The notes beneath the pieces are model-generated. The model saw only the letters and a list, made by a program, of their open reading frames with translations, was not told the origin of the DNA and searched no databases. Source: Blattabacterium cuenoti (GTDB lineage: Bacteria; Bacteroidota; Bacteroidia; Flavobacteriales; Blattabacteriaceae). From it: a stretch of 64,000 nt of DNA. The DNA lies in assembly GCF_014252035.1 (NCBI RefSeq), contig NZ_CP059207.1:62001-126000 (forward strand), read 5' to 3'. Within the stretch, counting starts at the first letter, position 1; each line of letters starts with the position of its first letter. Both the position numbers and the translations under genes were made by a program. Below are positions 19,976 to 29,079 of this stretch, piece after piece.

Positions 19976-20536
19976 ATGTTTTTGAAAAAAAAAATAATTA
20001 AACATTATGCAAACATTTTTTATGATTACTCTATAAAAAATGTAAATAATGTAATTCATGATACATTTTACCATAAAATAAAAATAGTATGTTGTTTATT
20101 AAATAATAATGAATTTTTTATAAAAATTAGCAACAATTCATTGTTGGATTCTAAAAATAAAATAAAAATTTTTAGAACAAATTTTTACAATTTTGATCAT
20201 TTAATTTATCGCTTTATTGAAATTTTAACTTTACATAAAAGAGAATATCTGTTTTATCAGATTCTTTTGGAATACCAAAAAATATATGAAAGAAAAATAA
20301 AAAAATTAATCAAATGTAGCATTACAACTGTTTTTCCTATCAGTATTGATATGCAAGAAAAAATTGCATATAAAATATATCCTTTAAAAAAGGATAAACA
20401 TTATTATATAGTTAATAAAATTAATAAATCTATCATAGGAGGTTTTATTTTTTGCATAGAAGATAATAATAAAGAATGGGATTTCAGCATAAAAAAACAA
20501 TTGTCATATATTCAAGAAAAAATATTTAATAGTTAA
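19976..20536 (+). CDS. atpH: F1Fo ATP synthase subunit delta
   Basis: The stator cap linking the b stalk to F1. Sequence conservation is low but recognisable: an N-terminal helical domain beginning KKKIIKHYANIFYDYS, and near the C-terminus NKINKSIIGGFIFCIEDN, equivalent to the DxSIIGGF-type delta signature. 186 residues, as expected. It starts 4 bases after atpF and precedes atpA by 18 bases. The call depends partly on gene order. Confidence 0.88.
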   Translation: MFLKKKIIKHYANIFYDYSIKNVNNVIHDTFYHKIKIVCCLLNNNEFFIKISNNSLLDSKNKIKIFRTNFYNFDHLIYRFIEILTLHKREYLFYQILLEYQKIYERKIKKLIKCSITTVFPISIDMQEKIAYKIYPLKKDKHYYIVNKINKSIIGGFIFCIEDNNKEWDFSIKKQLSYIQEKIFNS

Positions 20537-20554
20537 AATTTTTAATCTATTTTC

Positions 20555-22132
20555 ATGTCAGATTTAAAATATTCTGAAATATCATCAATTATTAAAGAAC
20601 AATTATCAGATTACCAATTTGAATCAAAATTATCCGAATATGGAATCATTGTTCAAGTAGGAGATGGAGTAGTTAGATCTTTTGGATTAAATTCTGCTTT
20701 TTATGGAGAACTAGTAGAATTTAAAGAAGGTAAAAAAGGTATTGTTTTAAATCTTGAAGAAGATCATGTTGGAATTGTATTACTTCATTCATCAGAAAAT
20801 ATAAAAGAAGGAGATAAAGTAAAAAGAACAGGAAAACCATTTTCTATAAAAGTTGGAGAAAATTTATTAGGTAGAGTAATAGATATATTAGGAAATCCTA
20901 TAGATGGAAAAGGCCCTATAGAAGGGGACTTATTTGAAATGCCTATAGAAAGAAAGGCCCCAGGTGTCATATATAGAGAGCCTATTAAAGAACCATTACA
21001 AACTGGTATTAAATTTATAGATTCTATGATTCCTATAGGAAAAGGGCAAAGAGAATTAATTATAGGAGATAGACAAACTGGAAAAACTACTATAGCTATT
21101 GATACAATTATCAATCAAAAAAAATTTTATAAAAGTAAAAATCCTGTTTACTGCATTTATGTAGCAATAAGTCAAAAAGGTTCTACAATTGCAAAAGTCA
21201 ATAAAATTCTAGAAGAGAATGGAGCGTCACCTTATACAGTAATAGTTGCGGCAACATCTTCTGAACCTGCTAGCATACAAGTTTTTGCTCCTTTTTCAGG
21301 AACTGCTATTGGAGAATATTTTCGTGATACTGGTCGTTCCTCTTTAGTTGTATATGATGATTTATCTAAACAAGCTGTTTCTTACAGGGAGATTTCTTTA
21401 TTATTACGACGTCCTCCAGGTAGAGAAGCTTATCCAGGTGATGTTTTTTATTTACATTCTCGTCTTTTAGAAAGATCAGCTAAAATTATAAAAGATCAAA
21501 AAATGGTTGAAAAAATGAATGATATTCCAAAATCCATTAATGATAAAATCAAAGGTGGTGGATCATTAACTGCAATTCCCATCATTGAAACTCAATCAGG
21601 AGATATATCGTCCTATATACCAACTAATGTCATATCTATAACAGATGGACAAATTTTTTTAGAAAAAGAACTATTCAATTCAGGAATTCGCCCTGCTATT
21701 AATGAAAGTATATCTGTATCCCGTGTTGGTGGAGCTGCACAAATCGAATCTATGAGAAAAATAGCTAGTACTCTAAAAATAGATCAGGCACAATTTAGAG
21801 AATTAGAATCTTTTTCAAAATTTGGTTCAGAATTGGACTCATCTACTATGGAAAGCATAAATAAAGGAAGAATTAATATAGAAATATTAAAACAACCTCC
21901 TCAAACTCCATATGATATAGCTGAACAAATTGCTATTATTTATGTTGGAATAAACAATCTTTTAAAAGATATACCCATTGAAAAAATTACTTTTTTTGAA
22001 AAAGATTATCTTTATTACTTGAAAGAAAAACATAAAACTTTATTAAGTTCTCTAAGACAAGGTACTTTTAAAAAAGAATATCACGAAACTTTAAAAAATG
22101 CTGTTATTAAATTAAGTAATAAATATATTTAA
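20555..22132 (+). CDS. atpA: F1Fo ATP synthase subunit alpha
   Basis: The regulatory nucleotide-binding subunit of F1. Walker A GDRQTGKT lies near residue 171, with [15 protein letters not shown] upstream. [38 protein letters not shown] is recognisable in pieces, as is [18 protein letters not shown] near residue 375. Length 525 residues is normal. It is the most strongly conserved gene of the operon and uses less extreme codons than its neighbours. Confidence 0.96.
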   Translation: MSDLKYSEISSIIKEQLSDYQFESKLSEYGIIVQVGDGVVRSFGLNSAFYGELVEFKEGKKGIVLNLEEDHVGIVLLHSSENIKEGDKVKRTGKPFSIKVGENLLGRVIDILGNPIDGKGPIEGDLFEMPIERKAPGVIYREPIKEPLQTGIKFIDSMIPIGKGQRELIIGDRQTGKTTIAIDTIINQKKFYKSKNPVYCIYVAISQKGSTIAKVNKILEENGASPYTVIVAATSSEPASIQVFAPFSGTAIGEYFRDTGRSSLVVYDDLSKQAVSYREISLLLRRPPGREAYPGDVFYLHSRLLERSAKIIKDQKMVEKMNDIPKSINDKIKGGGSLTAIPIIETQSGDISSYIPTNVISITDGQIFLEKELFNSGIRPAINESISVSRVGGAAQIESMRKIASTLKIDQAQFRELESFSKFGSELDSSTMESINKGRINIEILKQPPQTPYDIAEQIAIIYVGINNLLKDIPIEKITFFEKDYLYYLKEKHKTLLSSLRQGTFKKEYHETLKNAVIKLSNKYI

Positions 22133-22133
22133 C

Positions 22134-22997
22134 ATGTCTTCTAATCCAAAAGAGATAAAAAGAAGAATCATTTCTATAGAATCTGTAATGAAAACTACGG
22201 AAGCAATGAAAATGATATCTACAGTAAAATTAAAAAAATATAAAAATATATTGAAACATATAAAATATTACTTAAATCATCTAGAACTAGTTTTTCTAGA
22301 ACTTATTATGTTAACTGGAAAAAAAATAGAAAATAATAAATATTTTTATTCTTCAAATGAAAATGGAAAAAAATTATTTATTGTATTTACATCTAATCGT
22401 GGATTATGTGGATCTTTTAACTCATTAATATTTGAAAAAATTAATTTTATACTTAAAAAAAATTTTTTTTTACATAAAGATTGTATTTTTTTTTCTACTG
22501 GAAAAAAAGGTTTTGATTTCTTATCTAAAAGATATCACATGTATGGTGATTTCGTAGAAAATTTAAACGATATTCAAATACAATATTTTACAACTAATTT
22601 AATTTCAGATTTTTTTAATAAAATTTTTTCATCAGTTTATTTAATATATAATAAATTAAAAAATTCTTTACTTCAAGAAGTAACAGTAGAAAAATTTCTT
22701 CCTTTTCAAATCAATAATATTATCCAAAAAAAAAAAGATTTACCGTTTATTTTAGAACCGTCTAAGAAAGAGATTATTAATTATATAATTCCAAAAATAC
22801 TTCATTTTAGATTAAGAAAAGTATTTTCAGAGTCTTTAACAGCGGAACATACAGCGCGTATGATTTCTATGCATCAAGCAACAGAAAATGCATCTCATAT
22901 TAAAAATAATTTAATATTAAATTACAATAAGGAACGACAAACAACAATAACCAAAGAAATACTTGAAATAATAGGAGGTTTGGATTCACTACAATAA
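22134..22997 (+). CDS. atpG: F1Fo ATP synthase subunit gamma
   Basis: The central rotor shaft. The N-terminal helix has EIKRRIISIESVMKTTEAMKM, here seen as the family pattern, followed by the Rossmann-like domain with FTSNRGLCGSFN near residue 85. The C-terminal helix ends with SLTAEHTARMISMHQATENA and ITKEILEIIGG, strongly diagnostic. 287 residues. It starts 1 base after the atpA stop and ends the operon in this window. Confidence 0.94.
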   Translation: MSSNPKEIKRRIISIESVMKTTEAMKMISTVKLKKYKNILKHIKYYLNHLELVFLELIMLTGKKIENNKYFYSSNENGKKLFIVFTSNRGLCGSFNSLIFEKINFILKKNFFLHKDCIFFSTGKKGFDFLSKRYHMYGDFVENLNDIQIQYFTTNLISDFFNKIFSSVYLIYNKLKNSLLQEVTVEKFLPFQINNIIQKKKDLPFILEPSKKEIINYIIPKILHFRLRKVFSESLTAEHTARMISMHQATENASHIKNNLILNYNKERQTTITKEILEIIGGLDSLQ

Positions 22998-23048
22998 AAT
23001 TAATTGAATCATTCAATATTTGTATTTTGAATAAAAAACTACGAAAAA

Positions 23049-24053
23049 ATGAAAAATATGTTAACAGGAATCCGAAGCACAGGTAATCCTCATTTAGGAA
23101 ATATACTCAGCGTTATTATACCATCTATTAATATGATAACTAATAAAAAATATTCTTCATTTATATTTATAGCAGATTTACATTCCATCATACAAACAGA
23201 AAACATACAATATATAAAAAATAGTACTTACAATATTGTGGCAACATGGTTAGCGTTTGGACTAAATACAGAAAATAGTATTTTATATAGACAATCTGAT
23301 GTGACTGAAGTTACAGAATTAGCTTGGTATTTAAGTTGTTTTTTCCCTTACAAACGACTAACACTAGTACATTCTTTTAAAAAAGAAGAAAACAAGAGTA
23401 AAATAAATGTAGGATTATTTACTTATCCTATTTTAATGGCTGCAGATATATTACTTTATAACGCAGAAATAATTCCAGTAGGAAAAGATCAATTACAACA
23501 TATAGAAATAGCACGTCGAATAGCTTATTTTTTTAACAAAAAAATAGGAAAAAAAGTATTTTCATTACCTAATCCTTTTTTACAGGAAAAATCTATGTTT
23601 ATTACTGGAACAGATGGTTCTAAAATGAGTAAATCAAAAAATAATTACATTGATATTTTTTCTTCAGATGAAATTTTGAAAAAACAAATTATGAATATAA
23701 AAACAGATAGTAAATCTTTGGAAGAAAAAAAAAACCCTGATCCTAATAAAGATTATATAATGTATTTATATAAATTAGTGGCACCAAAAAATAAAGTAGA
23801 AAATATGAAAAAAAAATATGTAAAAGGTGGATATGGATATTCAGAAGCAAAAATGGCATTATATGAAGAAATAATTCATAAATTTTCTACAGAAAGAAAT
23901 AAATTTTTTTCCATTATCAAAAATAAATCATTACTAGATAAAATTCTTTTTTCTGGAGCTAAAAAAGCAAAAAGTATAGCAATAAATAGGATGAACTACA
24001 TTAGAAAATGTTTGAATTTCAAACCTTTATTTTCATTAAAAAAAATGTCATAA
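23049..24053 (+). CDS. trpS: Tryptophanyl-tRNA synthetase
   Basis: A class I synthetase charging tRNA-Trp. The HIGH-equivalent is RSTGNPHLGN at residues 9-18 and the KMSKS loop is GSKMSKSKNN near residue 198. The region LTYPILMAADILLY, here FTYPILMAADILLYN, is the usual TrpS signature, followed by VPVGKDQLQH-type sequence (IPVGKDQLQH). Length 334 is normal. The short spacer after atpG (51 bases) holds no clear promoter. Confidence 0.94.
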   Translation: MKNMLTGIRSTGNPHLGNILSVIIPSINMITNKKYSSFIFIADLHSIIQTENIQYIKNSTYNIVATWLAFGLNTENSILYRQSDVTEVTELAWYLSCFFPYKRLTLVHSFKKEENKSKINVGLFTYPILMAADILLYNAEIIPVGKDQLQHIEIARRIAYFFNKKIGKKVFSLPNPFLQEKSMFITGTDGSKMSKSKNNYIDIFSSDEILKKQIMNIKTDSKSLEEKKNPDPNKDYIMYLYKLVAPKNKVENMKKKYVKGGYGYSEAKMALYEEIIHKFSTERNKFFSIIKNKSLLDKILFSGAKKAKSIAINRMNYIRKCLNFKPLFSLKKMS

Positions 24054-24073
24054 TGACATAATTATAAATATTG

Positions 24074-24086
24074 GCAAATATTTTGC
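24074..24086. promoter_or_regulatory. Short inverted repeat upstream of grpE
   Basis: Arms GCAAA and TTTGC around TAT. It lies just ahead of a longer hairpin (24090-24114) in the grpE leader and could be an operator half of a heat-shock control region. The sequence does not resemble the CIRCE element. Confidence 0.3.
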
Positions 24087-24089
24087 AAA

Positions 24090-24114
24090 ATAATTCCTTA
24101 AGCATAGGAATTAT
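24090..24114 (+). promoter_or_regulatory. Perfect 9-bp hairpin in the grpE leader
   Basis: ATAATTCCT and AGGAATTAT pair perfectly around the 7-base loop TAAGCAT, ending 21 bases before the grpE start. There is no T tract after it, so it is a better candidate for an operator or translational control structure than for a terminator. Confidence 0.4.
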
Positions 24115-24135
24115 GGTGAAAATATTTTTTATATT

Positions 24136-24693
24136 ATGAACAACAATCAAAAAAAAAATATAGAAAAAAAAAAGGATCCATCTTTTATTGTTTCTGATGA
24201 TGATTCTTCTTCTATTTGTAAAGAAAAAAAAGAATCCTTGAAAAAGGAAATGGAAATTATTAAAGAGGAACTAGAAAAAGAAAAAAATAAATATTTACGT
24301 ATTTTTGCAGAATTTGAAAATTATAAGAAACGTATTCAAAAAGAAAGATTTGATATTTTTAGAACTGTTCATGAACAAATTATGATAGACCTAATTCCAA
24401 TTTTAGATGATTTTGAACGTGGGTTAAAAGAATTAAAAAAATCTAAAGATGAACTTCTTATTAAAGGAATTATTCTTATACAAGAGAAATTTATTAAAAT
24501 TTTAAAAGAAAAAGGATTAGAAAAAATAAAAATAAAAAAAGGAGATGATTTTAACACGGATTTTCATGAGGCCATTACACAGATACCAGCTGTCACAGAA
24601 GATTTAAAAGGAAAAATTATAGAAATAATAGAAGCTGGATATATTCTTCAGGAAAAGGTTATCAGACATGCTAAAGTTGTTACTGGAAAATAA
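24136..24693 (+). CDS. grpE: Nucleotide exchange factor GrpE
   Basis: GrpE releases ADP from DnaK. An acidic/Lys-rich disordered start leads into a long coiled coil (about residues 30-75) with the conserved FAEFENYKKRIQKE. The C-terminal beta domain shows IPILDDFERGL and ends with GYILQEKVIRHAKVVTGK, where family members read RVLRPAKVVV. Length 185 is normal. It forms an operon with dnaJ 27 bases downstream. Confidence 0.95.
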   Translation: MNNNQKKNIEKKKDPSFIVSDDDSSSICKEKKESLKKEMEIIKEELEKEKNKYLRIFAEFENYKKRIQKERFDIFRTVHEQIMIDLIPILDDFERGLKELKKSKDELLIKGIILIQEKFIKILKEKGLEKIKIKKGDDFNTDFHEAITQIPAVTEDLKGKIIEIIEAGYILQEKVIRHAKVVTGK

Positions 24694-24720
24694 TAATAAT
24701 AAATAATTTTTATCTTCATA

Positions 24721-25845
24721 ATGAAAAAAGATTATTACGAAGTCTTAGGAGTTTCTAGAAATGCTTCTTCAGAAGAAATTAAAAGAGCATATCGAAAATT
24801 AGCTATTAAATATCATCCGGATAAAAATTTAGATAATAAAAAGGAAGCTGAAGAGAAATTTAAAGAGGCTGCTGAAGCTTATGAAATTTTAAGTGATTCA
24901 GAAAAAAGACAGCGTTATGATAAATTCGGTCATTCAGGTGTAAGAGGAAGTAGTTCACCAGGGGGAGCGTCCGGTATGAATATGGAAGATATTTTCACTA
25001 ATTTTGGAGATATTTTTTCTGATGCATTTGGAGAAGGTTTTTCTAGTTTTGGGTTTGGAAGAACTACAAGATCTAGAACTATTAAGGGAAGTGATTTAAG
25101 AATAAGAGTTAAACTTTCATTAGAAGAAATAGCTAATGGTACAGAAAAAAAAGTGAAAGTAAAAAGATTAAAAGTAGCCAAAGGTATAAAATTTAAAGAT
25201 TGTTCATCTTGTAATGGAAGTGGTCAAATTACACATATAACAAATACTATATTAGGTAGAATGCAAACTACTTCACAGTGTGATGTTTGTTATGGAACAG
25301 GAAAAAATGTAGAAAATATACCTTATGGAGCTAATAAAGATGGATTAATAAAAGAAGAAGAACTTGTTCAGGTTAAAATACCATCAGGTATTACAAAAGG
25401 AATGCAGTTAAAAATTTCTGGAAAAGGAAATGAAGCTCCTTTTGGAGGAATTCCTGGTGATTTAATTATTATAACAGAAGAGATTCCACATGAAAAATTG
25501 AAAAGAGAGGGAAATAATTTACATTATGATTTATATATTTCATTTCCTGATGCAATATTAGGAGCTGTAAAAGAAGTTCCAACTATAAATGGAAAAGCTA
25601 GAATTAAAATAGATCCTGGAACACAATCAGGAAAGACTTTAAGGTTGAAAAATAAAGGCCTACCTAATGTTAATGGATATGGTAACGGAAGTTTATTAAT
25701 TCATGTAAACGTTTGGACACCAAAAAAAATTAACGAAGAACAAAGAAAATTTTTTGAAAAAATGAGAAAAGATGAAAATTTTTTTCCTCATCCAGGAAAT
25801 TTTGAAAAATCTTTTTTTGATCGTGTAAGAGAAATGTTTTCCTAA
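24721..25845 (+). CDS. dnaJ: Chaperone DnaJ with reduced zinc domain
   Basis: Hsp40 co-chaperone of DnaK. The J domain (residues 1-70) has HPD at 32-34. A Gly/Phe-rich linker follows (about 76-118). The zinc domain keeps only two CxxCxGxG motifs, CSSCNGSG (161) and CDVCYGTG (187), which correspond to motifs 2 and 3. Motif 1 is absent, and the place of motif 4 reads IPYGANKDG without cysteines. Only the second zinc site can therefore form. The C-terminal substrate-binding domains are complete. Length 374 is normal. I believe related Bacteroidetes proteins share this reduction, but cannot verify it here. Confidence 0.93.
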   Translation: MKKDYYEVLGVSRNASSEEIKRAYRKLAIKYHPDKNLDNKKEAEEKFKEAAEAYEILSDSEKRQRYDKFGHSGVRGSSSPGGASGMNMEDIFTNFGDIFSDAFGEGFSSFGFGRTTRSRTIKGSDLRIRVKLSLEEIANGTEKKVKVKRLKVAKGIKFKDCSSCNGSGQITHITNTILGRMQTTSQCDVCYGTGKNVENIPYGANKDGLIKEEELVQVKIPSGITKGMQLKISGKGNEAPFGGIPGDLIIITEEIPHEKLKREGNNLHYDLYISFPDAILGAVKEVPTINGKARIKIDPGTQSGKTLRLKNKGLPNVNGYGNGSLLIHVNVWTPKKINEEQRKFFEKMRKDENFFPHPGNFEKSFFDRVREMFS

Positions 25846-25868
25846 ACTTATTATTAGTGAATAAATAA

Positions 25869-25884
25869 TTTTTCCTAGGAAAAA
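25869..25884. terminator. 16-bp palindrome between dnaJ and mnmA
   Basis: TTTTTCCT followed directly by AGGAAAAA is a perfect palindrome 23 bases after the dnaJ stop. It may help end the grpE-dnaJ transcript or be an operator for mnmA. Short arms and zero spacer make either role uncertain. Confidence 0.3.
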
Positions 25885-25900
25885 AATATAATAATAATTT

Positions 25901-27073
25901 ATGCAAAGAGTTGTTATAGGTCTTTCTGGAGGTGTAGATTCAAGTGTAGCGGCTTTAATACTAAAAAGAAAAGGATATGAAGTCATTGGTTTATTTATGC
26001 ATAATTGGGAAAATACTATTTATAATAATCAATGTTCTTGGAAAGAAGACAGCATTGACGCTATGCTAGTTGCTCAACAATTAAATATACCTTTTCAAAT
26101 AGTAGAAATGAAAAAAGAATATAAAGAACATGTCATTGATTATATGTTTAATGAATATAAATTGGGTAGAACTCCTAATCCAGATATTTTATGTAACAGA
26201 GAAATAAAATTTTCTGTTTTTTTAGAAAAATCTATTGATTTAGGAGCTGATTTTATAGCTACTGGTCATTATGTTAATAATAAAAAAATTATAAAAAATA
26301 AAAAAATCATCCAATGTCTTTTCATGGGAGAAGATCCTAATAAAGATCAGTCATATTTTTTGTGTCAGTTAAATCAATATCAATTAAAAAAATCTATTTT
26401 TCCATTAGGAAATTTTACTAAAAATCAAGTTAGAAAAATAGCAAAAAAAAATAGATTATATAATGCACTTAAAAAAGAATCTCAAGGTTTATGTTTTATA
26501 GGTAAAATAAACTTATATCAGTTTCTTCAGCAAAAAATTTCCTCAAAAATAGGAGACGTCATCTATATTGATTCTAATTCTGAAATTTATAGAAAACAGA
26601 TGATACCTTCTTTTTATGAAGAAGAAGAATTGTTTTTATATAAAAAATATCAAAGATCATATGGTAAAGTTATAGGACATCATAAAGGTGCCCAATTTTT
26701 TACTAAAGGACAACGAAAAGGGATATCATTGGGAGGTTATAAGGAGCCTTTATTTATTATAGATACTGATGTTAAAGAAAATATTATTTACACAGGAATG
26801 GGTAGAAAACATCCGGGGTTATATAATAAGTTTTTATTTATTTTAGAAAAAGATATTCATTGGATAAGAGAAGATCTTGTAATGTATGAAGGAGAAACAA
26901 TGAATGTTATGTGTAGAATACGTTATAGGCAACCTTTACAAAAATCAAAATTATACAAAGTCAAAAAAGGAATGTTAATAGAGTTTGATGAAATGCAATT
27001 TGCTATAACAAAGGGTCAATTTGCGGTTTGGTACCTTGGAAAAGAATTGATAGGGTCTGGAATTATTTCGTAG
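25901..27073 (+). CDS. mnmA: tRNA-specific 2-thiouridylase
   Basis: MnmA inserts sulfur at U34 of Lys, Glu and Gln tRNAs. The PP-loop is GLSGGVDSSVAALIL at residues 7-21. The catalytic Cys pair is in NPDILCNREIKF near residue 98 and SQGLCFIGK near residue 198. The KGQRKGI motif near residue 270 and the C-terminal beta barrel ending in GQFAVWY are also present. Length 390 is normal. A strong hairpin follows its stop codon. Confidence 0.94.
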   Translation: MQRVVIGLSGGVDSSVAALILKRKGYEVIGLFMHNWENTIYNNQCSWKEDSIDAMLVAQQLNIPFQIVEMKKEYKEHVIDYMFNEYKLGRTPNPDILCNREIKFSVFLEKSIDLGADFIATGHYVNNKKIIKNKKIIQCLFMGEDPNKDQSYFLCQLNQYQLKKSIFPLGNFTKNQVRKIAKKNRLYNALKKESQGLCFIGKINLYQFLQQKISSKIGDVIYIDSNSEIYRKQMIPSFYEEEELFLYKKYQRSYGKVIGHHKGAQFFTKGQRKGISLGGYKEPLFIIDTDVKENIIYTGMGRKHPGLYNKFLFILEKDIHWIREDLVMYEGETMNVMCRIRYRQPLQKSKLYKVKKGMLIEFDEMQFAITKGQFAVWYLGKELIGSGIIS

Positions 27074-27097
27074 TAAAATTATATAAAAATTTTTTTT

Positions 27098-27126
27098 AAT
27101 TCAAAAAAAACGGTTTTTTTTGAATT
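27098..27126 (+). terminator. Hairpin downstream of mnmA
   Basis: Arms AATTCAAAAAAAAC and GTTTTTTTTGAATT are perfect 14-base reverse complements with a single central G. As RNA the stem closes on a small loop and is AT-rich. Position 25 bases after the mnmA stop suggests termination of mnmA transcripts. It is the only structured part of the first half of the 292-base mnmA-ilvD spacer. Confidence 0.5.
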
Positions 27127-27246
27127 ATTATTAATTATGAGCTCTTCGTTTTATTTATAATTGTAAACTTTTCAATATATTTACTAATAAATTAAAAATA
27201 ATGAATAAAATAATGTAAATAAATTTTACCTTATCCATTTTTTTCA

Positions 27247-27254
27247 TATTTTTG
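27247..27254 (+). promoter_or_regulatory. Candidate -7 element for the ilv operon
   Basis: TATTTTTG matches TAnnTTTG. Transcription from here would begin near 27260 and give a leader of about 105 bases that contains a small reading frame and a terminator-like hairpin ahead of ilvD. No TTG -33 box at the expected spacing is seen. Confidence 0.35.
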
Positions 27255-27294
27255 CATATTATATAATTATATAGTTATTATAATTCATAATTAG

Positions 27295-27357
27295 ATGATA
27301 TTTTTCATCCCTACTCGAAAAAAACGTAAGTTCAGTAGGGTTTTTTTGATTTTATAA
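27295..27357 (+). CDS. Candidate leader peptide of the ilv operon
   Basis: A 20-codon frame, ATG at 27295 and stop at 27355-27357, ends 8 bases before ilvD. The peptide begins MIFFIPTRK and ends SRVFLIL. Six of 20 residues are Ile, Leu or Val, three of them clustered next to the stop. A hairpin with a T tract (27309-27347) lies inside the frame, so a ribosome moving through it would melt the hairpin. That is the layout of an attenuator. AT-rich DNA favours Ile and Phe codons anyway, so the amino-acid bias is weak evidence. Confidence 0.35.
   Translation: MIFFIPTRKKRKFSRVFLIL
27309..27347 (+). terminator. Terminator-like hairpin just upstream of ilvD (possible attenuator)
   Basis: CCCTACT (27309-27315) pairs with AGTAGGG (27334-27340) around an 18-base loop and is followed by seven T (27341-27347). 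It is unusually GC-rich for a spacer here and has a textbook intrinsic-terminator form. It lies too close to ilvD (19 bases) and too far from mnmA to be a simple mnmA terminator, which has its own hairpin at 27098. Confidence 0.6.
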
Positions 27358-27365
27358 AAGATCTC

Positions 27366-29045
27366 ATGGAAAAAGAAATTAATAATTTTAGTAGAAAAAT
27401 AACAAATGAATCGGATTTACCTGCAGCTCATGCTATGTTATATGCTACAGGAATGAAGGATTTAGATTTTGGTAAAGCACAAATAGGAATAGTTAGTAAT
27501 TGGTATGATGGTAATCCTTGCAATATGCATTTGAATACAATGGGAAAAATTGTAAAAAATTCAATAATAAAAAAAAATTTAGTCGGATTTCAATTTACTA
27601 CTATTGGAGTAAGTGATGGTATCACAATGGGTACAAAAGGAATGAGATATTCTTTACCATCTAGAGAACTAATAGCAGATAGCATAGAAACTGTAGTTGA
27701 TTCTCATCATTATGATGGAGTAATTGCTATTCCTGGATGTGATAAAAATATTCCAGGAGTTATGATTGCTTTACTTAGATTAAACAGACCTTCTATTATT
27801 ATTTATGGAGGGAGTATTTCTTCAGGTTTTTATAATGGAAAAAAATTGGATATCGTTTCTTCTTTTGAAGCATTAGGTAAAAAAAATACATGTAAAATAT
27901 CCGATATAGAATATCGAAATATAGTTAAAAACTCTTGTCCGGGTCCAGGAGCATGTGGAGGAATGTATACAGCAAATACTATGGCTTCTGCTTTAGAAGC
28001 TATGGGGATGATGCTCCCTTATTCATCTTCTTCTCCATCAACAAGTGAAAATAAAAAAATAGAATGTAAAAAAGCCTCTAATTATATTAAAATTCTATTA
28101 GAAAAAAATATAAAACCTAAAGATATAGTAACTAAAGATTCTATAAAAAATGGAATAAAGTTAGCTATGTGCTTAGGTGGATCTACTAATTTAGTTTTAC
28201 ATTTTTTAGCTATTGCTAAATACGCAAATATTAATCTTACATTAAAAGATTTTCAAAAAATTAGTGATCAAATTCCTCTTATAGGAAACTTAAAACCCAG
28301 TGGAGATTTTCTTATGGAAGATATACATATGCATATAGGTGGTATGCCGGTAATCATAAAATATTTATTAAAAAAAGGAATTTTATTGGGAGATTGTTTA
28401 ACTGTTACTGGAAAAACATTATACGATAATATGAAAAATGTTCCAGATATAACGTTTAATCAAAAAATTATTTTTCCTGTAGAAAATCCTATTAAAAAAA
28501 ATGGACATATTAGAATTTTGTATGGAAATATATCACCAAAAGGTGCTGTTGCTAAAATAACAGGAAAAGAAGGGACCATGTTTCGCGGAAAAGCAAAAGT
28601 TTTTGATTCAGAAGAAGAAGCTAACAAAGCTATATTAAATAATACAATAAAACAGGGGAGTGTTATTGTTATCAGATATGTAGGACCAAAAGGAGGACCT
28701 GGAATGCCAGAAATGTTAAAACCAACATCTTATATTATGGGATCAGGATTAGGAAAAAATGTAGCTCTTATAACAGACGGAAGATTTTCAGGAGGATCAC
28801 ATGGATTTGTCGTAGGTCATATTACCCCAGAAGCTGAATCTGGAGGATTAATATCCCTAATAAAAAATGGAGATTTTATAAAAATAGATGCAGAAAATAA
28901 TACTATTAATCTTGAAATAAAAAAAGAAGAAATAGATAAAAGAAAAAAATTATGGAATCCTCCTTTATTAAAAATTAAACAAGGCTATTTATATAAATAT
29001 ATAAAAACAGTATCTCCAGCGGATAAAGGATGTATTACTGACTAA
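27366..29045 (+). CDS. ilvD: Dihydroxy-acid dehydratase
   Basis: IlvD dehydrates dihydroxyacids to the 2-oxo acids of valine, leucine and isoleucine, using an iron-sulfur cluster. Conserved Cys-bearing motifs are GCDKNIPG near residue 122 and CPGPGACGGMYTANTM near 195. GRFSGGSHGFVVGHITPEA is near residue 470. Length 559 is normal. First gene of ilvD-ilvB-ilvN-ilvC-ilvA, read in one direction with short spacers. Confidence 0.96.
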   Translation: MEKEINNFSRKITNESDLPAAHAMLYATGMKDLDFGKAQIGIVSNWYDGNPCNMHLNTMGKIVKNSIIKKNLVGFQFTTIGVSDGITMGTKGMRYSLPSRELIADSIETVVDSHHYDGVIAIPGCDKNIPGVMIALLRLNRPSIIIYGGSISSGFYNGKKLDIVSSFEALGKKNTCKISDIEYRNIVKNSCPGPGACGGMYTANTMASALEAMGMMLPYSSSSPSTSENKKIECKKASNYIKILLEKNIKPKDIVTKDSIKNGIKLAMCLGGSTNLVLHFLAIAKYANINLTLKDFQKISDQIPLIGNLKPSGDFLMEDIHMHIGGMPVIIKYLLKKGILLGDCLTVTGKTLYDNMKNVPDITFNQKIIFPVENPIKKNGHIRILYGNISPKGAVAKITGKEGTMFRGKAKVFDSEEEANKAILNNTIKQGSVIVIRYVGPKGGPGMPEMLKPTSYIMGSGLGKNVALITDGRFSGGSHGFVVGHITPEAESGGLISLIKNGDFIKIDAENNTINLEIKKEEIDKRKKLWNPPLLKIKQGYLYKYIKTVSPADKGCITD

Positions 29046-29079
29046 CTAATATGACTAATTAATATATTATTAATCTATT

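Noticed and set aside
24054..24135. CIRCE heat-shock operator upstream of grpE
   Set aside because: The inverted repeats do not match the TTAGCACTC/GAGTGCTAA element.
25696..25986. 96-codon minus-strand frame across dnaJ and mnmA
   Set aside because: It crosses the ends of two well-supported genes on the other strand and has no recognisable protein features.
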